Source: Janthinobacterium lividum
GTDB lineage: Bacteria; Pseudomonadota; Gammaproteobacteria; Burkholderiales; Burkholderiaceae_D
Assembly: GCF_034424625.1 (NCBI RefSeq)
Contig: NZ_CP139976.1
Coordinates: forward strand, 5,456,001-5,520,000
Direction: 5' to 3'
DNA length: 64,000 nt
Below, one piece after another: positions 24,603 through 33,720 of the stretch (within the stretch, counting starts at the first letter, position 1; each line of letters starts with the position of its first letter). The translations under genes and the position numbers were made by a program. The notes beneath the pieces were generated by a model that had not been told where the DNA came from, searched no databases, and worked only from the letters and a program-made list of their open reading frames with translations.

Positions 24603-26023
24603 CGACTATTCGATGCACCGTTCAACGCGTCCTGGCCGCCAGCATCGCGCTGGCGCTGGGCGGTTGCGCCCTGCAGGGACCGCCCGCAGCGGTGGCCGCC
24701 AGCACGCCCGCGCAGTGGCAGGCGCCGCTGCCGCATAACGGCAAGCTGACAGACCTGTCCAGCTGGTGGCAGGGCCAGGGCGACAGCCTGCTGGTGGAAT
24801 TGATCACCGACGCACAGCAGGTCAGCCCGACCATCGCCGCCGCCGGCACGCGCATCGCGCAGGCGCGCGCGGACAGCATCGGCAGCGGCGCCGCGCTGGC
24901 GCCCAAGCTCGACGCGACAGGCAGCGTGGTGCGCACCAGCCAGCAATCGGCCCAGCCCAGCGGCACCACCTCGCAGGCCGCGCTGCAGGCGTCGTGGGAA
25001 ATCGATGTGTTTGGGGCCAACCGCGCCACGCGCGATGCGGCGCAGGAGCGCTACGACAGCGCCCGCGCGCTCTGGCATGAGGCCCGCGTCTCGGTCGCAG
25101 CCGAAGTGGCAAACCAATACTACGCCTTGCGCACCTGCCAGCAATTGCAGGCCGTGTCCGAGCAGGACGCCGTCTCGCGCCGCGACTCGGCGCGCCTGAC
25201 GGAACTGAGCGCCGGCGCCGGCTTCCAGCCGCCCGCCAACGCCGCCCTGGCCCGCGCCAGCGCCGCCGAAGGCGCCAGCCGCGCCATCGAACAACGGGCC
25301 GCGTGCGACGTGAATATCAAGGCGCTGGTGGCCTTGTCGGCCATGCCGGAAGACTCGCTGCGCCAGAAGCTGGGGGCCAGCCCGGCGGTCCTGCCCTCGC
25401 CCGTGGCGATTGCGGAACTGCCGGCGCAAACCCTGGACCAGCGTCCCGACATCTACAGCGCCGAACGCGAAGTGGCGGCCGCCAGCTTCGAAGTGCGCGG
25501 CGCGCAGGCGCAGCGCTACCCTCGCCTGAGTCTGGCCGGCTCCATCGGCAAGGGCAATATCCGCGCCGGCGGCACCAGCATCACGGCCAGTACCTGGAGC
25601 ATCGGCCCGCTGGCCGTCAGCCTGCCCATCTTCGACGGCGGCACCCGCCGCGCCCAGGTCGACGCGGCCACGGCGCGCTACGACGAAGCCGTCGTGAAAT
25701 ACCGCGCCGGCGTGCGCCAGGCCGTGCGCGAAGTGGAAGAGGCATTGGTCAACCTGGCCAGTACGGACGCGCGCAGCGGCCATGCGAAAACGGCCCTGGA
25801 AGGCTACCGCGTGTCGTTTGTCGCCACCGAGGACCGCTACAAGAATGGCCTGGCCAGCCTGATCGAACTGGAAGACGCGCGCCGCACGCGCCTGGCCGCC
25901 GAAAACACGGTGGTCAACCTCGAGCGCGAACGCAGCGCCGCCTGGGTGGCGCTGTACCGCGCCGCCGGCGGCGGCTGGAGCAGCAGCAGCAGCAGCAGCG
26001 CCATCGCCAACAATGCCCCCTGA
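24599..26023 (+). CDS. NodT-family outer-membrane efflux lipoprotein
   Basis: Outer-membrane channel of 474 residues, TolC/OprM fold (two OEP repeats). The lipoprotein signal is ALGGC with Cys23. Typical OEP sequences are visible: SWEIDVFGANRATRDAAQER and DQRPDIYSAEREVAAASFEVRGAQ. It trimerises and joins the periplasmic adaptor (26037) and RND pump (27219) to expel drugs. The C-terminus has a run of seven AGC codons (25979-25999; seven Ser), a simple-sequence tract. Four-base overlap with tetR and a 13-base gap to the adaptor gene make it the second gene of the operon. Confidence 0.92.
   Translation: MTTIRCTVQRVLAASIALALGGCALQGPPAAVAASTPAQWQAPLPHNGKLTDLSSWWQGQGDSLLVELITDAQQVSPTIAAAGTRIAQARADSIGSGAALAPKLDATGSVVRTSQQSAQPSGTTSQAALQASWEIDVFGANRATRDAAQERYDSARALWHEARVSVAAEVANQYYALRTCQQLQAVSEQDAVSRRDSARLTELSAGAGFQPPANAALARASAAEGASRAIEQRAACDVNIKALVALSAMPEDSLRQKLGASPAVLPSPVAIAELPAQTLDQRPDIYSAEREVAAASFEVRGAQAQRYPRLSLAGSIGKGNIRAGGTSITASTWSIGPLAVSLPIFDGGTRRAQVDAATARYDEAVVKYRAGVRQAVREVEEALVNLASTDARSGHAKTALEGYRVSFVATEDRYKNGLASLIELEDARRTRLAAENTVVNLERERSAAWVALYRAAGGGWSSSSSSSAIANNAP
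25979..25999 (+). repeat. AGC trinucleotide microsatellite
   Basis: Seven perfect AGC units in frame, coding seven Ser residues just before the NodT stop. Loss or gain of units would keep frame and only change the length of the tail. Confidence 0.8.
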
Positions 26024-26036
26024 CGGATACGACAAC

Positions 26037-27209
26037 ATGAAAAAAATGACCCTGAAACCGATGGCTCTCGCCCTGGCCGCCCTTTGCGTTGTGCTGGGCG
26101 CCGGCGTGGCCCTGTACTCCCCTTCCTCCACGGCGGCCGACGACGCCAAGGATAAGAACGCGGCGCAAAAGCCGGCGCTCACCGTCACCACGGCCAAGCC
26201 GCAAACGGCCAGCCTGCCCATCAAGCTGAACGCCAACGGCAACGTGGCCGCCTGGCAGGAAGCCGTCATCGGCAGCGAATCGAACGGCTTGCGCCTCACC
26301 GAGGTGCGCGTGAATGTCGGCGACGTCGTGCGCGCCGGCCAGGTGCTGGCCGTGTTCTCGAACGACACGGTGAACGCCGACGTGGCGCAGGCGAAGGCCG
26401 CAGTGCTGGAAGCGGAAGCGAATGCGGCGGAAGCGGCCGCCAACGCGCAGCGCGCCCGCTCGCTGCAAAGCACGGGCGCCATCAGCGCGCAGCAGATCAG
26501 CCAGTACCTGACGGCCGAACAAACGGCCAACGCGCGCATCGCGTCCGCCAAGGCGCAACTGGCGTCGCAGCAGCTGCGCCTGAAATACACGCAGGTGCTG
26601 GCGCCCGACAGCGGCATCATTTCCTCGCGCTCGGCCACCGTCGGCTCCGTCGTGGGTGCCGGCACGGAACTGTTCCGCATGATCCGCCAGGGCCGCCTCG
26701 AATGGCGCGCCGAAGTGACGGCAACCGAGCTCATGAGCCTGAAACCGGGCACCCTGGCGCAGGTCAAGGCGGCCAACGGCAGCGTTTTGACGGGCAAGGT
26801 GCGCATGATCGCCCCTACGGTCGATCCGCAGACGCGTTCCGCCCTCGTGTATGTCGACCTGCCGGCCAGCGCCGGCAACAATGCGCCGTTCAAGGCCGGC
26901 ATGTACGCCAGCGGCGAATTCGAACTGGGTAACTCGGGTGCGCTGACGGTGCCGCAGCAGGCGATCGCCGTGCGCGATGGCTTCAGCTATGTCTTCCGCC
27001 TGAATGCCGACCAGCGGGTCAGCCAGATCAAGGTGCAGGCCGGACGGCGCCTGAGCGACCGCATCGAGATTTTAGGCGGCATCACTGCCGACACCACCAT
27101 CGTCGTCAGCGGCGCAGGCTTCCTCAATGACGGCGACCTGGTACGCAATGTTCAAAACCCGGTAGCAACCCCGGTAGCAGCAGCCAAGCCGGCCGCAGCG
27201 AAAAAGTAA
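26037..27209 (+). CDS. RND efflux periplasmic adaptor (membrane fusion protein)
   Basis: Adaptor of about 390 residues that bridges the RND pump and the outer-membrane channel. N-terminal signal/anchor (ALAALCVVLGAGVALY), beta-barrel/lipoyl pieces around NVAAWQEAVIGSESNGLRL and VNVGDVVRAGQVLAVF, an Ala-rich coiled-coil hairpin (about 120-190), then the second lipoyl half (YTQVLAPDSGIISSRSATVG) and the barrel domain. The ATG at 26037 (MKKMTLKP) is preferred to the ATG at 26013, which overlaps the NodT stop and lacks a signal. Last residues are Lys/Ala/Pro-rich. Confidence 0.93.
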   Translation: MKKMTLKPMALALAALCVVLGAGVALYSPSSTAADDAKDKNAAQKPALTVTTAKPQTASLPIKLNANGNVAAWQEAVIGSESNGLRLTEVRVNVGDVVRAGQVLAVFSNDTVNADVAQAKAAVLEAEANAAEAAANAQRARSLQSTGAISAQQISQYLTAEQTANARIASAKAQLASQQLRLKYTQVLAPDSGIISSRSATVGSVVGAGTELFRMIRQGRLEWRAEVTATELMSLKPGTLAQVKAANGSVLTGKVRMIAPTVDPQTRSALVYVDLPASAGNNAPFKAGMYASGEFELGNSGALTVPQQAIAVRDGFSYVFRLNADQRVSQIKVQAGRRLSDRIEILGGITADTTIVVSGAGFLNDGDLVRNVQNPVATPVAAAKPAAAKK

Positions 27210-27218
27210 GGAGAGGCC

Positions 27219-30200
27219 ATGAATTTTTCCTCCCTCTCGATCAAGAATCCGATCCCGGCCATCATGCTGTTCGCGCTGCTGACCCTGGCCGGTCTGCTGG
27301 CTTACAAGGCCAATCCGGTGCAGGATTTCCCCGACATCGAACTGCCCATCGTCACCGTCAGCGCGGTGCTGCCAGGCGCCGCGCCGGCCCAGCTGGAAAC
27401 GGAAGTGGCGCGCAAGATCGAAGACTCCGTCGCCACCCTGCAAGGCGTGAAAAACATCTATACCAAGGTGCTCGATGGCGTCGTCACGGTCACCGTCGAA
27501 TTCATCCTGGAAAAGCAGATCGCCGAAGCCGTCAACGATGTGCGCGATGCCGTCGCGCGGGTCAAGGCGGACATGCCGGCCGAGCTGCGCGACCCCACCG
27601 TCACCAAGGCGTCCACGGCCGGGCGCGTGGTGCTGACCTTTATCGCCACGGCGAAGCCGGGCGTCGACAATCCGCTCGATTCTCCCGACCTGTCCTGGTT
27701 CGTCGACAACACGGTGGCCAAGCGCCTCCTGACCGTGCCCGGCGTGGGCGCCGTCACCCGCGTGGGCGGCGTCTACCGCGAGATCCAGGTGGAACTCGAC
27801 GAAGCGCGCATGGCGGCATTGAAGGTCTCCGCCCTCGACGTCTCGCGCCAGTTGCGCCTGGTGCAGCGCGAAGCGCCTGGCGGCCGGGGCGACATCAGCG
27901 GCGCCGAGCAATCGGTGCGCACCATCGCCACCGTGAAAACGGCCGATGAACTGTCGCGCGTGGAAGTGCCGCTGCCGGACGGCCGCCATGTGCGCCTGGA
28001 CCAGGTGGCCACCGTGCGCGACACGGTCGCCGAACCGCGCGCACTGGCCGAGCAGGATGGCAAGACGGTCGTCGCCTTTGAGGTGTTCCGCACCAAGGGC
28101 GCCAGTGAAGTGGCCGTCGCCAAGGGCGCACGCGACGCCATCGCCGACCTGCAGAAGGAAAACCCCAACGTGGTGCTGCAGCAGTCGATCGACAATGCCT
28201 TCCCCGTCGAGGAAAACTTCGACGGCTCGATGGAGCTGCTGTACGAAGGCGCGCTGCTGGCCGTGCTGGTGGTGTGGTGGTTCCTGCGCGACTGGCGCGC
28301 CACCCTGGTCGCCGCCGCCGCCCTGCCCCTGTCCGTGATGCCGGCTTTCCTCGGCATCTACTGGTTCGGCTACACGCTCAATACCGTCACCCTGCTGTCG
28401 CTGGCCCTGGTCGTCGGCGTGCTGGTCGACGACGCCATCGTGGAAATCGAAAACATCGAGCGCCATCTGCGCATGGGCAAGTCGCCCATGGAAGCGGCCA
28501 TGGAAGCGGCCGACGAAATCGGCATGGCAGTGATCGCCACCACCTTCGCGCTGGTGGCAGTATTCCTGCCGACGGCCTTCATGAGCGGCATTCCCGGCCT
28601 GTTCTTCAAGCAGTTCGGCTGGACGGCCGTGCTGGCCGTGCTCGCATCCTTGGTGGTGGCGCGTCTGCTCACGCCGATGATGGCAGCCTACATATTGAAA
28701 CCGCTGCCGCACAAGGAAGAGCAGGATGGCTGGCTGATGACGCGCTATCTGACGGTCATGCGCTGGTGCCTGAACCACCGCGGCATCACGGCCATCGCCG
28801 CGGCCCTGTTCTTTGTCGGCGCCATCGCGCTCGTGCCGCTGCTGCCGACCGGTTTCGTGCCGGCCGCCGACCGCGCACAGACGCAGATCAACCTGGAGCT
28901 GCCGCCCGGCTCCACCCTGGGCGAAACGCAAGCCGTGGCGGCCATGGCGCGCGACGCGGCCATGCGCACGCCGGGCGTCAAGGGCGTATTCAGTTCGATA
29001 GGCGGCGGCTCGAGCGGCGACGCCTTCGCCCCCGGCGCGGCGGCCGAAGCGCGCCGCGCCGTGCTGACCCTGACCACCGTGCACCGCACGGAGCGCAAGG
29101 AATCGATGGCGGACCTGGAAACGCAGCTGCGCCACAAGCTCGATACGATCCCCGGCGCCCGCTTCACGGTGGGGCCGCCCGACACGGGCGTCAAGATGCA
29201 GCTGGTGCTGCGCTCGGAAGACCCGGTGGCGCTGATGGCGGCGGCGCAAAAGGTCGAGCGCGAACTGCGCGGCCTGAAAGGCATCGGCAACGTCAATTCC
29301 AGCGCCTCGCTGGTGCGCCCGGAAATCATCGTGCGTCCGGATTTCGCCAAGGCGGCGGACCTGGGCGTGACGGCCGCAGCCATCGGCGAGACCGTGCGCG
29401 TGGCCACGGCCGGCGACTACGACACGGATCTGACGAAAATGAACCTGCCGGAGCGGCAAGTGCCGATCCGCGTCAAGCTGCCCAACAGCGTGCGCGCCGA
29501 CCTGGCCGCCATCGAGCGCCTGACGGTGCCTGGCAAGAATGGCCCAGTGCGCCTGGCGAACGTGGCCAGCGTCACGATGGAAAGCGGCCCGGCGCAGATC
29601 GACCGCTTGAACCGCAGCCGCAACGTGACCCTCGACGTGGAACTCGGTTCGCGCACCCTCGGTGAATTGAACGTGGAAGCGCGCGCGCTGCCATCGATGA
29701 AGAATTTGCCGCCATCCGTGAAGATCGCCGAACTGGGCGACGCGCAGGAGATGGCCTCGCTGTTCGCCAGCTTCGGCCTGGCCATGCTGATCGGCGTGCT
29801 GTGCATCTACTGCGTGCTGGTATTGCTGTTCAAGGACTTCATGCAGCCGGTGACCATCCTGGCGGCGCTGCCGCTGTCGATCGGCGGCGCCTTCGTGGCG
29901 CTGCTGATCACGGGCAGCGCCCTGTCGATGCCATCGATGATCGGCCTGATCATGCTGATGGGGATCGTCACGAAGAACTCCATCCTGCTGGTCGACTATG
30001 CGATCCTGGCGCGCCAGGCCGGCATGAACCGCTTCGATGCGCTGGTCGACGCCTGCCACAAGCGCAGCCGCCCCATCCTGATGACGACGATCGCCATGGG
30101 CGCCGGCATGATGCCGCTGGCGCTGGGCTGGGGCGCCGACCCCAGCTTCCGTTCGCCGATGGCGATTACCGTCATCGGCGGCCTGATCACGTCGACCCTA

Positions 30201-30335
30201 TTGAGCCTGCTGGTGGTGCCGGCCGTGTTCACCTACATCGACGACCTGGAGCACCTGCTCAAGCGCGGCATGGCCAGACTGCGCCGCCAGAAGGCGCCGC
30301 TGCGGCGCGATGACAAGGTAGCGCTGGAAAAATAG
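27219..30335 (+). CDS. RND-family inner-membrane multidrug pump
   Basis: Proton-driven pump of 1,038 residues, HAE1/AcrB superfamily, with 12 membrane helices and two large periplasmic loops. The proton relay Asp pair appears in TM4 (VVGVLVDDAIVEIENIERHL). AAGGAGAGG precedes the ATG by 3 bases. It is the last gene of the tetR-NodT-adaptor-pump operon. The closest style is the MexK/MdtB-like branch; the substrate is not predictable. A hairpin at 30374-30415 follows. Confidence 0.94.
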   Translation: MNFSSLSIKNPIPAIMLFALLTLAGLLAYKANPVQDFPDIELPIVTVSAVLPGAAPAQLETEVARKIEDSVATLQGVKNIYTKVLDGVVTVTVEFILEKQIAEAVNDVRDAVARVKADMPAELRDPTVTKASTAGRVVLTFIATAKPGVDNPLDSPDLSWFVDNTVAKRLLTVPGVGAVTRVGGVYREIQVELDEARMAALKVSALDVSRQLRLVQREAPGGRGDISGAEQSVRTIATVKTADELSRVEVPLPDGRHVRLDQVATVRDTVAEPRALAEQDGKTVVAFEVFRTKGASEVAVAKGARDAIADLQKENPNVVLQQSIDNAFPVEENFDGSMELLYEGALLAVLVVWWFLRDWRATLVAAAALPLSVMPAFLGIYWFGYTLNTVTLLSLALVVGVLVDDAIVEIENIERHLRMGKSPMEAAMEAADEIGMAVIATTFALVAVFLPTAFMSGIPGLFFKQFGWTAVLAVLASLVVARLLTPMMAAYILKPLPHKEEQDGWLMTRYLTVMRWCLNHRGITAIAAALFFVGAIALVPLLPTGFVPAADRAQTQINLELPPGSTLGETQAVAAMARDAAMRTPGVKGVFSSIGGGSSGDAFAPGAAAEARRAVLTLTTVHRTERKESMADLETQLRHKLDTIPGARFTVGPPDTGVKMQLVLRSEDPVALMAAAQKVERELRGLKGIGNVNSSASLVRPEIIVRPDFAKAADLGVTAAAIGETVRVATAGDYDTDLTKMNLPERQVPIRVKLPNSVRADLAAIERLTVPGKNGPVRLANVASVTMESGPAQIDRLNRSRNVTLDVELGSRTLGELNVEARALPSMKNLPPSVKIAELGDAQEMASLFASFGLAMLIGVLCIYCVLVLLFKDFMQPVTILAALPLSIGGAFVALLITGSALSMPSMIGLIMLMGIVTKNSILLVDYAILARQAGMNRFDALVDACHKRSRPILMTTIAMGAGMMPLALGWGADPSFRSPMAITVIGGLITSTLLSLLVVPAVFTYIDDLEHLLKRGMARLRRQKAPLRRDDKVALEK

Positions 30336-30373
30336 GCGTCGCCATTGTTTGCAAAATCGCCCCTCGCGGGCAA

Positions 30374-30415
30374 GGAAGCGAAGGACCGGCCGCCAGGCCG
30401 CGCTCCCTCGCTTCC
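30374..30415 (+). terminator. hairpin after the RND operon
   Basis: Arms GGAAGCGA (30374-30381) / TCGCTTCC (30408-30415), extended by GG/CC inside, sit 38 bases after the pump stop. No T-tract follows; possible weak terminator. Confidence 0.35.
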
Positions 30416-30466
30416 ATCTATCTGGCATACTGCGCCCATTCTCCATGAACGCAATCTGCCCTGCCT

Positions 30467-31438
30467 ATGAATTACCGCACCCCGCTCGTCCTGCTACTGG
30501 TATCTGCGCTGCTCGGCGCCTGCTCGGAAAAGACCGCTCCCGCCAGCGCCGACCTGGCCGCTGACGTGGTAAGCGATGTCCCCGCTGCCGCTGACGCTGC
30601 CGCATCGGCCGAACACGTGCCGCCGCCGGCCGCCACCGCCCCCAGGACGGAAGAGATGAACACGCCGCAGGCGCGCGAGCGTGAAGTGGGCATGATGCGC
30701 GCCATCTTCGGCAAGGACTACCGCAGCGACAGCGAGGATGCGCTGGCCGACCTGCCCGATCCTGACAACCATGTCGACAAACTCAGTTACGTGGTCAGTG
30801 CCGTCAGCCACAAACTCCTGCCCGGTGGCCGCGCCATCCTGGTGGCGAATGCGGAAACGGCCAACACGGAAGGCACGGCGGAATCGGCACATGCCTCGTC
30901 GGGACTGTTGAATGTGTTTTTCCTGGCGCCCAAGGGCCAGCCGGAAGACGGCCAGTGGCAAGTCGTGAAACGCCTGGAAAACATCGCCGCCCTCGGTTCA
31001 TCGGGGCAGCTCGGTGAAGTCCACTGGGTCATGCTGGGCGCGAACAAGCCGGGACTGGCGATCCGCCACGGCTATACGGGCCAGGGCTACACCATCACGC
31101 AACTGGCCCTGTTTGAAATCGGCGACGGCAAGGTGACCGCGCTCGATGGCGGCATGGACCTGTACTCGGACAATATGGGCGCCTGCACGCCTGACATGGA
31201 TGAATGCTGGATGGTCGAAGGCAAGTGGCGCTTCGCCCCCGCGCGCAATGGCGGCGCCTACGATGACTTGCTGATCGATTTCAAGGGCGCCTCCGAGAAG
31301 ATCAAGCCCGGCGTCACGGTCAAGCCGGATGAAGATCCGCCGCGCATCGCCACGCCGTTGAACGGACACGCGCGCTATGCTTTCGATGGCAAGGGATATA
31401 AATTAATCGAAGGGAAAAACACGGTGCCTGGCGTTTGA
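30467..31438 (+). CDS. lipoprotein of unknown function
   Basis: Lipoprotein of 323 residues: signal ALLGAC with Cys19, a low-complexity Ala/Pro/Asp linker (about 22-60), then a globular part of about 250 residues with QWQVVKRLENIAALGSSGQL, a His-rich VHWVMLG and one Cys pair (GACTPDMDECW). It is monocistronic and has no ribosome site before the ATG; a CATACT at 30426-30431 may be the -10 box. I do not recognise the family. It lies between the two efflux clusters but shares no coupling with either. Confidence 0.65.
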   Translation: MNYRTPLVLLLVSALLGACSEKTAPASADLAADVVSDVPAAADAAASAEHVPPPAATAPRTEEMNTPQAREREVGMMRAIFGKDYRSDSEDALADLPDPDNHVDKLSYVVSAVSHKLLPGGRAILVANAETANTEGTAESAHASSGLLNVFFLAPKGQPEDGQWQVVKRLENIAALGSSGQLGEVHWVMLGANKPGLAIRHGYTGQGYTITQLALFEIGDGKVTALDGGMDLYSDNMGACTPDMDECWMVEGKWRFAPARNGGAYDDLLIDFKGASEKIKPGVTVKPDEDPPRIATPLNGHARYAFDGKGYKLIEGKNTVPGV

Positions 31439-31439
31439 C

Positions 31440-31467
31440 GGGATCGGACCCGCCGGGTCTGACCCCA
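31440..31467. repeat. GGGTCnGACCC hairpin repeat, copy 1
   Basis: Near-perfect 12-bp arms (GGGATCGGACCC, 3-base loop, GGGTCTGACCCC) directly after the lipoprotein stop. The same motif with the same 3-base loop occurs at 61658-61684. Confidence 0.6.
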
Positions 31468-31477
31468 CACACGCCAG

Positions 31478-32218
31478 CTACCTGCGCGCCGCCTCCAGCC
31501 GCACCAGCAGCGGCGCATACATGGCACGCGTATGGCTGCTCCAGCGGGCCATGGCGCTGTCGATATCGAGCAGCAGGCGTTCCGACAACACCTTGTCGCC
31601 CTGCTGCAACGCCCAGATCGCGCACTCGGCGCGGCACTCGAAGCTGTTGTAGCGCGTCAGCGCGTCGTCGAATTCCGCCTTCGCCTCCACCTGGCGCCCG
31701 CTTTGCGCCAGGGCGCGCGCCGTCAGCAGGGACACCATCTCGGGACGGAAATGGATATCCGTGCGGCGGATGAATTCCAGGTGCGTCAAGGCCTCGGCGC
31801 CCCGTTCGCATTCCAGATAGGCGCGCGCCGCGCCCAGGCGAATTTCCAGGTCCGATGAAAACGCTCCCCGCAGGCAGGCTTCGTAGGTCGATGCCGCTTC
31901 CTGCGCATCGCCCGCTTCGAGCAGCGCGCTGGCCAGGCGCATCTGGTTTTGCGCCGTCGGCGTGTACTCGAAAGCGGCTCTCGCCTCGCGCAGTTCGCGG
32001 TTCGGATCGAGCACTTGCACGGCCACCGAAGCGACCTTGCGCGCGCCTTGCGGCAGGCGCGAATTGGGCAGGTAGATGGCGAAGAAATACACCACGCTGC
32101 CCAGCAGCGGAAACATGAATAAAATGAGCAGCCAGTACAGCTGCTGCCCGTTGCGCACCACGTGAACCGCAAAAAATACCGCGATCAGGATGTGGATGCC
32201 TATGCCAAAAATCGTCAT
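31478..32218 (-). CDS. membrane protein with TPR-like repeats (PLDc_N-like N-terminus)
   Basis: Protein of 246 residues with two membrane helices at the N-terminus (IGIHILIAVFFAVHVV and YWLLILFMFPLLGSVVYFFA), similar to the PLDc_N segment of cardiolipin-synthase-type proteins, then TPR-like repeats (QNQMRLASALLEAGDAQEAA, EIRLGAARAYLECERGAEAL). The repeats should face the cytoplasm and bind partner proteins. No phospholipase domain. It lies 105 bases downstream of the second NodT gene on the same strand, so read-through is possible. AGG at 8 bases precedes the ATG. Confidence 0.7.
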   Translation of the reverse strand: MTIFGIGIHILIAVFFAVHVVRNGQQLYWLLILFMFPLLGSVVYFFAIYLPNSRLPQGARKVASVAVQVLDPNRELREARAAFEYTPTAQNQMRLASALLEAGDAQEAASTYEACLRGAFSSDLEIRLGAARAYLECERGAEALTHLEFIRRTDIHFRPEMVSLLTARALAQSGRQVEAKAEFDDALTRYNSFECRAECAIWALQQGDKVLSERLLLDIDSAMARWSSHTRAMYAPLLVRLEAARR

Positions 32219-32322
32219 GCTGCGACCTCGTTCGTGACGGGAGCAGCTGGCACCATGCCGCCGCTTTCCCCGGTCAGAATATTACACTGGCCACGGCAAA
32301 CGACCGCGTCGTGCACGCGCGC

Positions 32323-33720
32323 CTATTCCGTCTTGGCGGACCAGCCGCCGCCCATGGCCCGGTACAGGTCGACCGAGGCGACAAGGACGCGCGTCTTCAG
32401 TTGCAGCAGCCCCACGTCGGCGCTGTACAGGGTGCGCTGGGCGTCGAGTTCTTCCAGGTACGAGGCGTAGCCATTGCGGTAGCGGTTGTGCGCGATGCGC
32501 AGGGTATCCGCAGCGGTGGCGCGGCGCGCCTCGTTTTCCACTGCTTGCTGCCGCAGGCGGTAGATGGCGCCCAGGCTGTTCTCCGTTTCGGCGAAGGCGT
32601 TGCGCACCACGTTTTCATACGCGTACACGAGCTGGTCGCGCTGCGCACCGGCCGCATCCGTCTGCGCCTGCACCCTGCCGCCATCGAACAGGGGACCGGC
32701 CGCCAGCGCCGTCAGCCGCCACAGGGCGGTGGGCGCATGCAGGAAATCGGTGAGGGTTGTGGCTTGCCCGCCGCCAACGGCCGTCAGCTTGAACGAGGGC
32801 AGCAGCTGATCGCGCGTGGCGGCCAGGCTGGCATTGGCTGCCGCCAGGTTGTGTTCCGCGCGCGCGATGTCGGGCCGCCGGCGCAGCAATTCGGAAGGCA
32901 AGCCGGCAGGCACGCCAGGCGCCGCCAGCTCGGCCAGCGGCAAGCCGCGCGCGATGGGACCGGGATTTCCGCCGACGAGGACGGCCAGCGCGTTTTCCTG
33001 TTCGAAGATCTGCCGCTGCAGCTGCGGCACCTGCTCGGCCGCCGCATGGTATTCCGATTGCGCCTGCAGCCATTCCAGACGCGAACTGTAGCCCACCTCG
33101 AACTGCTTGCGCGCCAGCTCGCGCGACTGTTCGCGCAGCTGCAGGGTCGATTGCGTCAACGCCAGCTGCGCGTCGAGGCCCCGCAAGTTCAGGTAGCTCG
33201 TCGCCACGCTGGCGGCGATCGACAGGGCTGCCGCATCGAGGCTGGCCTGTTCGGCACGGTAGCTCTCGCCCGCTGCATCGCTCAGACTGGCCAGCCGGCC
33301 CCACACATCGATTTCATAGCTGGCCTGCAGTTCCGCCTGGAAGACGTTCGTCACATACGGCTTGCCGCTCGACGCCAGGGTGCGCGTGCGCGTCGGCGAG
33401 CCATCGAAGGCCAGGCTGGGCGCGCGGTTCGCATCGGCCTGCGCCAGGCGCGCGCGGTATTCCTGCACGCGGGCGCGCGCCACGCGCAAGTCGCCATTGC
33501 GCGCCAGCGCCTCGCCCACCAGATCACTTAAAACCGGATCGCCGAACGCCTGCCACCACAGCTGTTCCACCTGTGTACCATGCGCGGACGCTGCGCCGCC
33601 CTCGCCTTGCGCGCGCCAGCCGGACGGCAGTTGCAGGGCCGATGCGGGCTGCGGTGGCGCGTTGGCGGCGCAGCCCGCCAGCGCCAGCACGCCGGCAATC
33701 AGCAGGAGGCGGCGCCTCAT
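32323..33720 (-). CDS. NodT-family outer-membrane efflux lipoprotein (second pump)
   Basis: Outer-membrane channel of 465 residues: lipoprotein signal LALAGC with Cys17, two OEP repeats (ASYEIDVWGRLASLSDAAGE, LLRRRPDIARAEHNLAAANA). It should form the exit duct for the adaptor and MFS pump encoded just upstream. It overlaps the adaptor gene by four bases (33717-33720). Same family as the RND-linked NodT gene at 24599, but the sequences are only moderately alike, so the two pumps did not come from a recent local duplication. Confidence 0.91.
   Translation of the reverse strand: MRRRLLLIAGVLALAGCAANAPPQPASALQLPSGWRAQGEGGAASAHGTQVEQLWWQAFGDPVLSDLVGEALARNGDLRVARARVQEYRARLAQADANRAPSLAFDGSPTRTRTLASSGKPYVTNVFQAELQASYEIDVWGRLASLSDAAGESYRAEQASLDAAALSIAASVATSYLNLRGLDAQLALTQSTLQLREQSRELARKQFEVGYSSRLEWLQAQSEYHAAAEQVPQLQRQIFEQENALAVLVGGNPGPIARGLPLAELAAPGVPAGLPSELLRRRPDIARAEHNLAAANASLAATRDQLLPSFKLTAVGGGQATTLTDFLHAPTALWRLTALAAGPLFDGGRVQAQTDAAGAQRDQLVYAYENVVRNAFAETENSLGAIYRLRQQAVENEARRATAADTLRIAHNRYRNGYASYLEELDAQRTLYSADVGLLQLKTRVLVASVDLYRAMGGGWSAKTE

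Noticed and set aside
27072..30059. 995-codon antisense frame under the RND pump
   Set aside because: His/Gln/Arg-rich shadow; the pump on the plus strand is unambiguous.
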